Notes: generated by a model from the sequence alone, not told the origin. Shown: positions 1 to 11,290, counted from the stretch's first letter. The stretch is 64,000 bases of DNA from Ailanthus altissimus (GCA_946807835.1 OX327702.1:5642001-5706000); one strand, 5' to 3'. Made by a program: numbers and translations.

Positions 1-1226
1 CAGATAGCAAATTTTATATCTTGCCTTGGCTTTATCAAAATCTATCATCTCAATCTCAAAATGTAGTTCTTCATCCTTTGGAAAGCTACTGGGAGCTGTA
101 ACCGGACAATCTTCCTCACCATAGTGCATTTCAGATTTCATCTTAAACTGAAACCAAACAAAGAAAAATAGTATTACATTTAAATACTGGAAAAAGATAT
201 ATATATATATTATAATTTATCCACCAAGAATTGCACATGCCAACAATTAAAAAACATTCCATCATACAAATTTACTTCCATATCTAATATCATAAATGGA
301 TTTTATTTAGTTTTTGTAAATCTATTTCTGTTGTATTTAATTTACCTCTCCTTGTATTTTTTTTTTTCTCGTCCTACTTGTTGAAAAATAGGCGTGCACG
401 CACACACACACAACACCAAGTCTAGGACATTAAGAGAGGAATACCATTGACACTTCACCCTTCAACATTGTAGGAATTCCTTCAACTAACCCCAATATCA
501 TCTTGCTTTTTCCCAAAACATGTCGTATTGGTATTCCCTTGCCTGTCATGAATGGTAAACATCCATTGAATCCGTTACACATACACCAAAAGGAAATTTA
601 ACAAAACAAATTGTTCACTCTGTGACCTTAATTTTGAATTCAGCCTTGCCGTTATTAGTCAACCAAATATCCAAACGTTCCACCACTATTTAAGTATATA
701 TAACAATATAAGTGACAATCAAAAAGTATAAAGGATTGAATAGCAGTCACCTCCATATTCCGATTTCGTAGACTGAACAACAACTCCATCTAGAGTTCGA
801 ACAGTGCAATGATATATGACCTGAAAAAAATAATACACAAAGTAAGAATTCACTAATGACTTCTCTACAATGACGAATTAAACACAACTCTTCATTCCAT
901 TCATTCCCTTAAACCAATTATGATGTCAATTGAAGAAATGTAGCATATAATCATGCATAAGTAAAGCTCTATCAACAAAATACAAACCTGATCACCCTCA
1001 GACGGTGTTGAATCACCCCCTCCTGGTCTCATAACAGCTTTCATCAAACTCCCAGGCACAATTTTCTTTCTCCTAATTATCAAAAACATATTAATTTTTC
1101 AAATTCAATAATCAAAAAACAATTAAATATTAAAAATGAGCAGGAAAATAGAAAAAAGCATTACCTCTTTTCATCCTCAGACGCTTTCTTCTTCTGTGGT
1201 ACATTCGCATCATCATCTACAACCAT
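1..1226 (-). CDS. PAS1: PASTICCINO1-type FKBP immunophilin, N-terminal part (runs off the window)
   Basis: Five coding exons read on the minus strand: 1165-1226, 988-1072, 751-820, 445-542 and 25-147 (438 bases, 146 codons in one frame). The product begins MVVDDDANVPQKKK and continues with KKIVPGSLMKAVMRPGGGDS, SEYGGKGIPIRHVLGKSKM and KMKSEMHYGEEDCPV. I recognise this as the start of plant PASTICCINO1 (FKBP72-like), a large immunophilin with several FKBP domains followed by TPR repeats, linked in Arabidopsis to cell division and very-long-chain fatty acid synthesis. The visible part covers the basic N-terminus and most of the first FKBP domain. The start is the first ATG after the 5' UTR acceptor and matches the family N-terminus. 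Introns 1-4 have GT-AG ends. The fifth exon is followed by GC, not GT, so the next intron is probably GC-AG. The remaining exons lie left of base 1. Family identity is from memory of the protein; exon ends are read directly. Confidence 0.9.
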
Positions 1227-1590
1227 ATTCGCTTATCTCGACGGCAAAACCGATGAATGATTATGAGTTAACGAAGCACTGGACAGCTATAAAGAATTTT
1301 AATTTTTAGTAATTAAGCTTAAAAAAAACCCTAGCTGGAGCTATAACATACTCTGAAATGAGCTTAAGATCAACTACTGATGCTTGATGATGTCAGATTA
1401 TATATATATATATATATAAACTTTAAAAAAAAAAAATTGGTTCGTTTCGTTAACTTTGTTTGCTCAAACCAAATATAATAATTCGGCCAGAGGAAATGAC
1501 AATTACCTGTAATTCGAAGGTTGAAGACGAATCGTGACAGTTTGACTCGAGGTCGTTGATCTTCTAGAGAGTGAGCTGATCAGAGCGTTT
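1227..1590 (-). other. 5' UTR of the PAS1-type gene with a probable leader intron
   Basis: On the minus strand a donor (ACAG/GTAATT, exon end 1507) and an acceptor (TTTATAG/CTGTCC, exon start 1286) frame an intron of about 220 bases. The untranslated exons would be about 1507-1590 and 1227-1286. The intron is AT-rich and contains a TA repeat. The transcription start is not visible, so the outer end is approximate. Leader introns are common in plant housekeeping genes; this one is inferred from splice signals only. Confidence 0.55.
1399..1418. repeat. (TA)10 microsatellite
   Basis: Ten TA units inside the proposed 5' UTR intron of the PAS1-type gene. Confidence 0.9.
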
Positions 1591-2186
1591 ACTTGTCAAG
1601 GCTGGTTTTGGGCCGTGGATGCTACTTGCAAATTATTGGGCCCATTGTCTGGTCCGCATATTTGGCGCCACATGATGAGCATAGGCCGGGCTGGCGTCTC
1701 TGTAGTTGTACCACTTTATATTTTGATTTCGCTTTGCAAAAATTATGAGTCCAACTTTTTTCTTTTTTTACATCAAAGAAACATTAATTATTAAGGAATA
1801 TTAATGTTTACAGCGGATGAAATTATAAAAAGGTAAATAATCTATCCATTCTGAATTTATTTTTAAAAAAAATGTATATTTTGGGCAACTAAATTAGCCT
1901 AATGTCTAATAAAATTGTAGGAAATATTAAGCAACGATAATTCAGAAGAAATACTATAAAAATAAGTCTTTCAATAGGATTAAAAGAATTTGAGCAAAGA
2001 GCTGTAATGATATTCTTGCAGTTTGGCAGCAACTAACATCTGACCAATTGAAAACCCTCGCAAATAGTTAGAGCATTTGGCAGTAAGAAGGGAAAAAGAG
2101 CCACAGATTGTCTTTGCAAAAGCTAAACTCATCCGGAATTAAAACGCCGGTTCCAAAATGAAAATTACTAATTCTTGATAGCCACA
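1591..2186. other. Intergenic DNA upstream of PAS1-type gene
   Basis: The first 100 bases are better balanced in composition and probably hold the promoter of the minus-strand gene. The rest is AT-rich without an open frame or a repeat I can name. Confidence 0.5.
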
Positions 2187-2465
2187 TCAATATTCAATAT
2201 AAGAGAACCAGACAAAATGGGTTTCCAAAGGGTAAGCCAAGGGGGGATAACTTTTAATCATTGTCGAAGCTCTTGAAAATTCACAAATAAGTTCTGAAAT
2301 AATTCTATTGGTTGATATGGTGATACCGTCGTGTATCCAAGAGTTTCTTTTCTTCCAACAACTCCAAATAAGGATACATAAGAATTTCATGTCCTCTTTG
2401 AAAAGTTTTGAGGAAACAAACAAAAGGAATTCTCCAATATCCCCCTTATTAAACGATGAGATCAA
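2187..2465 (-). pseudogene. LINE (non-LTR retrotransposon) fragment just upstream of its RNase H
   Basis: A 92-codon minus-strand frame contains FLCILIWSCWKKRNSWIHDG. This is the W-x-x-W-x-x-RN-x-x-x-H type sequence that plant L1-like LINE ORF2 proteins carry between the reverse-transcriptase zinc-binding region and the RNase H domain. No catalytic domain is present in the fragment, and no flanking LINE sequence is readable in frame. It is a short dead remnant. The assignment rests on the tryptophan and RN pattern. Confidence 0.55.
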
Positions 2466-2770
2466 AGAAGAAAATTTTGCTTCATAACCATACTTCCAAA
2501 ATTAATGAACATTGAGAAATGGCATGAAAAGAGGATTTCGTAGCATCATCATATCATTTACGTTGTAATGGCACAATAATATGGTGCTTTCGGAGGTTCA
2601 GTTATGAAGGAACAACATTAAGAAAAATTTGCTAAGTGAAAATCTTAATCTTTAGAGAAATATTAAATGACTATAAAAGTTTCCACCAATCTGAGATCAA
2701 TTATAAAAAAAAATTGTCCAAGTTAGATAGTGTTAATACATTTTTAATATTAATTGTTGTTTTTAGTGGA

Positions 2771-2985
2771 AGATTAATTTGGAGTCTTTTCATCTTTTAT
2801 CTTCCCATTAATTTGAAGTCTTCTCATCTTTCATCTTCTTACTTGAAAGATTAATTGATTAGTATGTTTTTACTAGAAAATTAATTTGGAGTCTTTTCAT
2901 CTTTCATCTTCCTATTAATTTGAAGTCTTCTCATCTTTCATCTTCCTACTTGGAAGATTAATTGATTAGTATTTATTAATTAGGT
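2771..2985. repeat. 107-bp tandem duplication in the U3 region of the solo LTR
   Basis: The block beginning TTAATTTGGAGTCTTTTCAT at 2774 recurs at 2881. Each copy itself contains two variants of a GTCTTxTCATCTTTCATCTTCC motif and ends in GATTAATTGATTAGTAT. The duplication lies just upstream of the TATA box, where retrotransposon enhancer repeats usually are. Confidence 0.8.
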
Positions 2986-2998
2986 GTACATATACATC

Positions 2999-3006
2999 TA
3001 TATAAG
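2999..3006 (+). promoter_or_regulatory. TATA box of the solo LTR
   Basis: TATATAAG lies between the duplicated U3 repeats and the presumed R-U5 part of the LTR. Confidence 0.5.
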
Positions 3007-3317
3007 TCTCCTCCCATCTTTTTTTGATTAATTTTCGATTCTCTTGTGTTCTTTTATTAGCCAAAGAAAGGTGTTCGTGTTGTGTAGCTTTGGTCTCATC
3101 TCCTTGTGCAGATAGGTGTAAGTCATACAACGTTTCAGTTGGGCTGTTATATCCTGGAGGGGATAAGTCAAGAGATAAACTACTGCACTAGTGGGCTTGA
3201 ATCTCCTTAAAGAGAGCGAGATATCCGCGCCTCAGTATGATTGTCTACGTGCTTATAAGAAGAAAGAAATTATTTATAATTTTACTTCTAATTTCTTTGT
3301 AAATACCAAACAGATAG

Positions 3318-3699
3318 TTTTCAAAATCAGCATAGTTTGAATTCGTTGTGACACCGTCCCGAGTTTTAAATTTAAGATGGGCTAAGAAATCTCCTTACAA
3401 TTTGCACGGAGAGAATTTAAATCCTTTCCCAATTTCCTTGGACGAATCACCACCCAACTAGAGCCTAGAGGTGATGTCATCTATCACACTTTCGTCATCA
3501 CAAATTAATAGATTTTTTCAAGGGAAGGTCAAAACTATCAATGACATTTTGGGTCAGCTATTGATAGATAATATTCAATTTCATATACACGCATCAAAAG
3601 AAATTTACTGTTATAGAGTAGAAACTACAACGAATGCATATTGGGTTTAGTACTTCTCTTATTTGAAATTTATTATGATTCATTGATCTACTTGTAAAA
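3318..3699. other. Unassigned intergenic DNA
   Basis: Moderately AT-rich sequence after the GATAG duplication. I see no open frame, terminal repeat or known motif. Confidence 0.4.
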
Positions 3700-4323
3700 T
3701 ATTCATGTAAAATATGGTCCTTATGCATTTTAGGCAAAAACCGGGGGTGCAAATGATAAAGTTTAGAAACAACTCATTCATCACGTGTCAGAATCAATTT
3801 CAAAACTGGACTTCTATTTTCGGTCACAAGACTCCACATTCTGAACAACATCTTCTCCATCTCCTAGTATGAAATAAAGTCATCTTCTTCTCCTTCTTTG
3901 CAGAAAACTAAATTCAAGAAAAAGTAGAAAAAATAGAGAAAAGCCATGAAACTAACCACTAGAAAAAGGGCTCAAATAACAATATTATAAATCATATGTG
4001 GTATAAGTTTTTCTTCTATTTTTGGGGTATAAAGAAGAGAGAGAAAAAGTGTGCTAGATAGCAATATTAAGTGACATCAAAGTTGTAGAGAGAGAAAGTG
4101 TGAGTTAAGAGACTATAATACTTCTGTAATTTGATTCTAGTCCCTATAAGGGTTTTATGATATGATACAGTGTTGAACTTCTTGATCAACTTAGGAAATG
4201 AACGTAGGTTTGTCAAAGAATCAAACCACTATAAATTTTTAGTATTTTTTTGTTTTATAATTTTATTGCTTTATTAATATTTATTCTTGGATTTGAGTCT
4301 TTGGTTGGTGTGTATAGCTGACA
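3700..4323 (+). mobile_element. 5' LTR of a decayed copia element (left end approximate)
   Basis: The right end is fixed by GCTGACA immediately before the primer-binding site. The U5 part contains a GGAAATGAACGTAGG... CAAACCACTATAAAT stretch typical of plant copia LTR leaders. The left end is not secure because I could not find a matching 3' LTR after the pol remains. Confidence 0.5.
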
Positions 4324-4324
4324 A

Positions 4325-4337
4325 TGGTATCAAAGTT
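4325..4337 (+). other. Primer-binding site for tRNA-Met, copia element
   Basis: TGGTATCAAAG lies two bases after the LTR end. Plant LTR elements primed by initiator tRNA-Met carry TGGTATCAGAGC here; two positions have drifted. Confidence 0.7.
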
Positions 4338-4394
4338 ATAAGTTTAAAAGATTATTCAACAAAAGAAACTCAAGGGTAATCTACCAAAAAACAA

Positions 4395-5130
4395 CAACCA
4401 TCAAGTTTGAGGTGGAAAAGTTTATTGGACGGAGAGATTTTAGTCTTTTTGTAAAAGAATATGAAAGTTTTGCTAGTTTAGTAAAAAGTTGTTAAACCCT
4501 TACTAGAAAAAAAAAAATAAAAAGGAACTTTAGCAAGTGATGAAAAGATAGTATAAATAGATGAAATTGCATTCAGCACTATCATTTTGTGGTTATTCGA
4601 CAATGTATTGAGGTATATCAATGAACAAACTACTAAAAAAAGGCTTTGAGGTAAGCTTGAAAGTGTGTTTAATTTTAAATCTTTACCTAATAAGATTCTT
4701 CTAAAAGAAAATTTATTTAGCTTTCAAGTGAATCCTTCTAAAGGTTTAGAAGAAAATCTTGATGAATTCAAGAGAATTTGTATAGACTTTTTCAATATTG
4801 GTGAAGTAATCAGTAACAAAAATCGAACTGTCATTCTCTTAAATTCATTGCCAAGTTTCTATAAAGAATTAGTAATTAAATATGACAGAGCAAGTCTTAC
4901 TCTAAAAGATTGTCTAATAACATTAAGACTAACAGAACAAAAAATAAAGATTAAAAAGAAAGAAAATGGGAAAAATATGTTTGCTAGATGAAGACTAGAG
5001 AAGAGAGAGAAATGAAAGTAAAGAGAAAAAAAAATCAGATCTAAGTCAAACAGTAGTGAAAGAAAAAGCTATTTTTGTGGAAAAGAGAGGCACCTAAAGA
5101 AAACTACTATAAAAGTATTAGGATATTGAA
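4395..5130 (+). pseudogene. Copia gag remnant
   Basis: Read across frames, the region begins KFEVEKFIGRRDFSLF, the usual start of copia gag. It continues through an open stretch of 108 codons (4665-4991) with FNIGEVISNKNRTVILLNSL, characteristic of the UBN2-type gag domain. Near 5065 a zinc-knuckle remnant reads SYFCGKRGHLKK, where the first and last cysteines of the CCHC finger have been lost. Several stops and frame changes show it is dead. Confidence 0.8.
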
Positions 5131-5219
5131 AGAAAATAATTCAAATCATATAGAAACAAGCAAGTGAAGGTTATGACAGTTTAGAAGCCCTTGTAGTAAT
5201 AGTTATTGATACTAAAAAA

Positions 5220-5793
5220 AATAGATTTTGAACTCGGGCTATACTTATCACATGAGTCCTAATAGAGAGTGGTTCAACACCTATGAACCGTATGAAGGTG
5301 TGAAAGCATTGATGGGTAATAATCAAACATGCAAAGTGATTGAAATTGGGATTATATTAATCAAAATGCATGATGAAATTATTAGCATCTTGAGAAATGC
5401 AAGGCATATTCCAAAACTTAAGAGAATTTTGGATAAAACAGGATATACTAGCAAAGTTTATAATGGGCAAATAAAAGTTTGTAATGGTGTCATATTAATG
5501 ATGAAAGAAACTAATAAAAGGCCTTTACATTCTAGAAGGAGAAACAGTCACTGGGAGTATTGCAACTGCTACGCATTAAACATATGAGGAAGTTGAGTTA
5601 TGACACAAACGATTGGGGCATATTATTGAAATAAGATTACTGAAATTAGGCAATTAAGGACTAATTGATATTGGTAAAATTACAAGGTTAAATTTCTGCA
5701 AACATTGTATATTAAGGAAGCAACATAAGTTAAGTTTCAAATTAAGCACAAACAAAGCAACTATAGTCCTAGAATATGTCTATGCTAATATAT
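5220..5793 (+). pseudogene. Copia protease / GAG-pre-integrase remnant, cut by an insertion
   Basis: A 119-codon frame (5228-5587) starts in the protease active-site region: NSGYTYHMSPNREWF, where functional copies have DSG, so the catalytic aspartate is asparagine here. It proceeds to RHIPKLKR and LDKTGYTSKVYNGQIKVCNG, the linker to the pre-integrase domain. The zinc-binding part (RLGHII ... FCKHCILRKQHKLSF) follows in broken frames, ending in LEYVYANI at 5793. At that point the 2.2-kb insertion begins; integrase resumes after it. Confidence 0.8.
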
Positions 5794-7992
5794 TGTCAAC
5801 GTGTTTTAGGGTGTATGCATCTGATTGTGTACATATTGAAAAATTAAACACATATATCATATATACGAATTTCACAGCGAAATTAAGTATGTAATCAATA
5901 TATATATTAATTTAAATTCTTAACAATTTGAAATTATGAAAAACATACCTTTGAAGACCTTCGGTAAAGATTTCAAATCTGGATTTCTTAACTCTAACTT
6001 TGAGCTTACCTTAAAGTGCACTTTTGTTCAATTCTAGTTCACAATAATCTGGTGGGATTGTGAACTTAAAATAGTAGCAATTTAATCTCCAACAACAAGG
6101 TTTATGTTACTTGAAAGAAAAATAAATAAAATAAGATGAATTTATTTTTCTTTCTCTCTAGTTTTTTTGACAACTCTTTGTTCAATGAAAAACTCTCAAA
6201 AACTAAACTCTTCTTTTTCCTCTCCACCCATGCACGAATTTTTAATTCACTCTTCTTAATCCAAATGAAATCTAATCATTTTTAGTGCTCTCAACACTTC
6301 ACAAGTGTTCCACCAAAATTAGATTAAGTGACCAACTATCAAAAATAATTTTTTGTGGCCATTATTAATAGTCTAATAAAATTGACCACTAATTCTACAA
6401 AATGGTGCTCTACTCAATTTAATTTATGTTTCTCAAATTAAGTATGTCTTTCATTTAGGAATAAAATAACAAATAAATAAAAATTATATTTTATTTATTT
6501 AAATAATAATTATTTAATTATTCAAAAACTATTTAAATAATTAATATTTACCTTATTTGTTTTTACTAACAAGGTTAATGGGTAAATTCATAGTAAAATA
6601 ATTCATAAAATAAAATTGTGCCACTTGTTAATATCTAATTAGTTAACAATTCTTGTCAACTAATTAAATGATATACTTAACATTTAAGTCTAGACAAGTG
6701 CACAACCCGAGTAACCCTAAAACATATTTTCAGTTTGCTGAAATTTCTATGATGGAATTGTTCAATCAATTATACTGCCCCAGTGCACCACGAGTATATT
6801 TCATATTGTGAGACTCTCTAGGTCTATGCCCAAATTGTCATATAAAACTCCTCCATACGTCTGTGAACGATGCTCCACACATACGTTACAAATATTACAA
6901 AACGGCGCGTTAGACCATACAAGTTGAGGTTATAACATATTCATATAATCCATCCATCAGTTATATCCAAGTAGAGATGAGATATATATCAACACCATCA
7001 AATCTTCATATGCCCGACCTAAAGTTTATCTCTAGAATTGTATTTCAATAAATAATATTCTCAAATACTTTTATAATATTATTTATATTTGAGAATATTA
7101 TTTATCCCTAGGGTTACACTCTTTTTCTGAGAATTACTGTTTATGGCCACAAGACTTTCAGAAATATAATCTTAGAGCATTAGGATATAATACTCACCCA
7201 ACTGAGCTGATAGATCCTATATCTATTTACACTAGACTCCGAAAGTATTGGACCATACCTAGCGACACCTAGTGGTCAGACTATGAAAGGTTTCTGATAT
7301 ATGTGGAATCAAAGTATGGTGGATCACTCATAAGCTCACCGTGACACTTAATTCAAAGGATCATGATACTACTCAACTCGAAAGATCCTCCATTGACGAC
7401 TTTATAGGATATCTATTGGAGATCTTTATGAGTCTATTCAGTATTCAGTCCTTACTGAATACTTTTATGTCTATACGATCTTCTACTAAACTCATAGTTT
7501 GCTAAAATTAACCATCTGGACCATCTAAATATAGATATATACAAATCTATATATTTATTAAGGTATTCACTGACAACCCAACATCAGTGAAAATAGATCA
7601 GAAACATAACATTTGAGAACATATTTGCATAATGACATTTTCTAATACTATTTTTAACTTTTTGCAACTACATCATTACTAATATATTCTCAGGCCTTTG
7701 TCTCATTTCAGACAAGACTCTAACTCTTTAAATATCGTTGACTCATATAACCTGATAACTCTTATCAGTGCCAACTTTTAGCATTTATAACTCTCAGTGT
7801 TACTAATTATTAGCACTGATCTAAACTCATTTAGACAAGATCTGAACTCTTTCAGATCGTACAATGTCTGAAACGTTATAAACATCTTACCATATATAAA
7901 ATATAATTAGCGATTTAATGAAATGATAATACTAGTATAAATATTAAACAAATATTTATACATAAAGAGATGACACATAAGTACAAATCTCA
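5794..7992. mobile_element. 2.2-kb LTR-like insertion inside the copia integrase
   Basis: The insertion starts TGTCAACGTG and ends AAATCTCA, with ATATAT on both sides as a possible target duplication. It splits copia integrase between LEYVYANI and a following stretch that reads on as integrase (about 8015). It has no coding capacity that I can recognise. It aligns by eye along most of its length with 21288-21328 plus 24200-26752, including a conserved block around 6760-7000 and 25600-25830 (GTGCACCACGAGTATATTTC against GTGCACAACGAGTATACTTC). TG/CA ends, length and lack of genes suggest a long solo LTR. Confidence 0.6.
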
Positions 7993-8009
7993 ATATATAT
8001 AGAAAATAA

Positions 8010-8805
8010 CTATCACAACAGCCTATAGAAGCAACAAGTATTTCCTTTTCTTAGTGGGTGACTACTTAAGAAAGTATCGATTTTCTTACTTAAAATCAAG
8101 GATTAAACTTTTAATCAATTTAAAAATTGGAAAGTACTTATCGATATATAATCAAACAAGAAATTAAAATACTATAGACTAACATGGTATAAAATTTTGC
8201 AATAAGTTATTTGATAACCATTGCAAAGAAAATTATTGTGAGGCATAGAACAATTAGGTTCATTCCACAGCAAAATGAAGTTGTTAAAAGAATGAACAAA
8301 ACCATCCTTAACAAAATCAAGTGCATACTTTTCAGCGTAGGTTTGTCTAAACATATTTAAGAGAAATAGCAAGCATCTATTATCTGATCAACAAAAGTCT
8401 CTCAAGTGTTTTAAATTTAAAAAAACCTAAGTAATTGTAGACAAAAAAATATCGATATATAATCAGACAAGAAATTAAAATACTATAGACTGACATGGTA
8501 TAAAATTTTGCAATAAGTTTTTTGATAACCATTGCAAAAAAAATTATTGTGAGGCATAGAACAATTAGGTTCATTCCACAGCAAAATGGAGTTGTTGAAA
8601 GAATAAACAAAACCATCCTTAACAAAATCAAGTGCATACTTTTCAGTGTAGGTTTGTCTAAACATATTTAGAAGAAATAGCAAGCATCTACTATCTTATT
8701 AACAAAAGTCTCTCAAGTGTTTTAAATTTAAAAAAACCTAAGTAATTGTAGATAGGGTAGCCTCTCGGTTACAAACATTTAAGAATATTTGGGTTTACTG
8801 TCTAT
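8010..8805 (+). pseudogene. Copia integrase core remnant
   Basis: After the insertion the reading resumes with SNKYFLFLVGDYLRKYRFSY, then LEFCNKLFDNHCKEN, IRFIPQQNEVVKRMNKTILN and IASIYYLINKSL. These are the order and wording of a copia integrase catalytic core, with Q-Q-N and the E of the D-D-E triad region altered (NEVVKRMN for NGVAERMN). Frameshifts and stops are frequent. The last part is duplicated in tandem (8452-8751), which gives two copies of the RMNKTILN region. The coding remnant ends at the TRIM insertion. Confidence 0.75.
8141..8751. repeat. 311-bp tandem duplication within copia integrase
   Basis: Blocks 8141-8440 and 8452-8751 align without any gap at a constant spacing of 311 bases, differing at only a few positions. 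The linker between them is 11 bases. The very high identity compared with the decayed state of the element suggests the duplication is much younger than the copia insertion. Confidence 0.9.
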
Positions 8806-9314
8806 TGTCACGTCCCACATAAAATAGAAATTGAGTGGGTCTTGGGTATATAAGGGTGGGTATGCAGCATTACCTAACAGGCTAGTCTTTTGGGTTAATA
8901 ACAAGTGCCCGGCCCGTGACAAGTGGTATCAGATCAGACCCAAATTCTCATTCGTATGTGGACCCTTAAAATCGCCCCAATGGAGATTGCCACATGGGAT
9001 GTGGATCCTCTATGCCGCTAGGGGATGGGCAATACGGGCCAAGTGGGCCCTAAAAATCCTGTGTCTTGAGCCCCAATAGAGATTGCCACGTGGGTAGTGG
9101 GTTCCCTATCCTCAGGGGGATGGGCAATACGGGCCAGGTTGGTCCTTGAGTTTGGGCCACACTGTGACGAGGGCGTCACGTGATTGGATAGGGGAGAATG
9201 TCATGTCCCACATAGAATATAAATTGGGTGGGTCTTGGATATATAAGGGTGGGTATGTAGCATTACCTAACAGGCTAGTCTTTTGGGTCAATAGCAAGCG
9301 CCCGGCCCGTGATA
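8806..9314 (+). mobile_element. TRIM (terminal-repeat retrotransposon in miniature), complete
   Basis: Two 116-bp direct terminal repeats (8806-8921 and 9199-9314) start TGTCACGTCCCACAT / TGTCATGTCCCACAT and end GCCCGTGACA / GCCCGTGATA. Two bases after the left repeat comes TGGTATCAGATC (8924-8935), a primer-binding site for tRNA-Met with one mismatch to the plant consensus. A purine tract (GGATAGGGGAGAA) lies just before the right repeat. Internal DNA is 277 bases and GC-richer than the surroundings, with no gene. CTAT flanks both sides (8802-8805, 9315-9318) as target duplication. Removing the element joins two halves of copia integrase (FGFTVY / AYTKILEN), confirming a later insertion. Confidence 0.88.
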
Positions 9315-11290
9315 CTATGCATACTAAAATATTAGAAAATTAGATCCTAAATCTCAAACGTGTATATTTCTTCAATATCTAAAAAGAATCAAAGGATATA
9401 AAATCTAGTTAAAAGAATCAAATAGGGTAAAAATCATTGTCAATAAGGATGTTATGTTCAATAAATCCAATATGCTATGCTTAAAGAAGAAACAAGACAA
9501 TTTGAATGTTATTCCATCAATAGACAACCTAGGAAATGAAAAGGATCTTTAGATTGGGATGGAGCACCATCATCCAGAAATATCATATGATCATTTATCT
9601 GGTTATATGCCATCTAAAGTAGATTCTGGTAACAGTACACAACAATTAAGAATAAGATCAAGTCGTGATCTTTAAGATTACCAACATACAAGAGATTGGG
9701 GGAAAAGAAGAGTAAAAATCCTATCTAAATTTGTTCTTTATGATTTAATTACTTTTGTCTTATAGATTGCTCAAGAGATTACTGAATCTGAACCAAGAAT
9801 ATACCGTGAAGCTATCAATAACAAATAAAAAGAACAATGACAGTGTTATGCAAGAAGAAATAAACCTTCTCATAAACAACAAGATCTGAAAATTAGTCAC
9901 AAGGCTTTCAAAACAGAAACTAGTAGATTGTAAATAGATCTATAAAATTAAAAAAGTAGCACACTAGAAGAGCTAATAAGATTTAAAACAAGACTTATGG
10001 TCAAAGGCTTCTTTTAGAAAGAATGAATAAACTACGTTAAAAGTTTTTAACCGATGGTAAAATATACAACGACAAAGAGTTATGCTCTCTCTAGTAGCAT
10101 ACTTTAACTAGGAACTATAGTAACTTGATGTGAAGATTGCTTTCCTGAATGATGAGTTAGAAAAAATCATCAATATGAAGCAACTAGAAAGATTCAAAGA
10201 TACTAGCAAGCCTAATCAAGTATGCTTACTAAAAAAGGTATCTTTGTTGGTTGAAACAGTTACTTAGACAATGGAACAAAAGGTTTGACTATTTTGTTAC
10301 TTTAATAAGATTCAAAAGAATCAATTATAACATATGTCAAAGATATGTTATTAATAAGTTAGAATCAAAGTGAATTGTAAAAAGTTGAAGGGTTGCTAAA
10401 ATTTGAATTTTAGATGAAAGACCTTAGCAATATTAGAAAAATATTAGAAATGAAATTCCTAAGGGAAAAACAAAAAAAAAAGACCAGTATTATCATAACA
10501 AAACTATTTAAAGAAAGTAATTAACAAATTTGGGATGAGTAACTCCAAACTAGTCAATTTACCATAGGCAGTATACTTCAAATTTTCTACAACACAATGC
10601 CCTTCACTTGTCGGTGAAAAAGAATACATGTCCAAAGTACCATACTCAAGTGTTGTGGGATCAATAATGTATGTCATGATCTACACAAGACCTGATTTAG
10701 CCCATTCAATCAGTGTTTTGAGTAGATATATGAAAAATATAGGAAAACAACATTAGTTGTGAATCAAGTGGATCTTGAGATACTTAATGGGTACATTAAA
10801 ATATGAACTAATATTTGGGCATAATGTAAAACGCATCCATTTGAATAGATATATTGATTTAGAGTTAACTCAAATAGAGACAAAGAGATATCACACACCT
10901 CATATTATTTCACATTATATGAAAATTACATAAGTTAGAAAGCACAACTATAACTTATAGTAATTATGTCCAATAATGAAGCATAATACAAAACTAGTAC
11001 AAAAGTTTGCGAAGATGCAATATGGCATCAAGAGCTGATTAAGAAAATTAGTTTTCTTAAAAAAACTGTGATGATCTACTCAAACAACCAATCAACTATT
11101 TACTTAAATAAGAATCCAATATTTTATGATAAAATTAAGCATGTGGACATCATGTATCATTTCATTATAGATTTTATTTCAAGTGAAATATAGAAATTGA
11201 AAATGTTTATACTAATTAGAACTCACCTGATTTGAAAACTAAAGTTTTATCCATAGGTAAGTTAATGTTATACCTAAGTTTGTTATATAT
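9315..11290 (+). pseudogene. Copia integrase tail, reverse transcriptase and RNase H remnants
   Basis: Across changing frames I read integrase tail (LKRVYFFNI, GYMPSKVDSGNS), reverse transcriptase (RLMVKGF, VKYTTTKSYAL, YVKDMLLIS in place of YVDDMLLI, LKFEF-MKDLSNIRKILEMKF) and RNase H (YSSVVGSIMYVMIYTRPDLA in broken form, NQSTIYLNKNPIFYDKIKHVDIMYHFI). The gag-protease-integrase-RT-RNase H order over 4395-11290 defines copia. The aspartate pair of the RT active site is changed to KD. Many stops show an old, dead element. No 3' LTR is recognisable after 11290. Confidence 0.8.

Larger units (their letters stand above)
2731..3312 (+). mobile_element. Solo LTR with 5-bp target duplication GATAG
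   Basis: The 582-base unit starts TGTTAATACA and ends ACCAAACA. It is flanked on both sides by GATAG (2726-2730 and 3313-3317), the 5-bp target duplication expected of an LTR retrotransposon. A TATA box lies in the middle and no internal coding region is attached, so this is a solo LTR left after recombination between two LTRs. Orientation is taken from the TATA box. It cannot be assigned to copia or gypsy from the LTR alone. Confidence 0.8.

Noticed and set aside
8831..9343. Open frames in the TRIM region
   Set aside because: They read through terminal repeats and primer site of a non-coding element.
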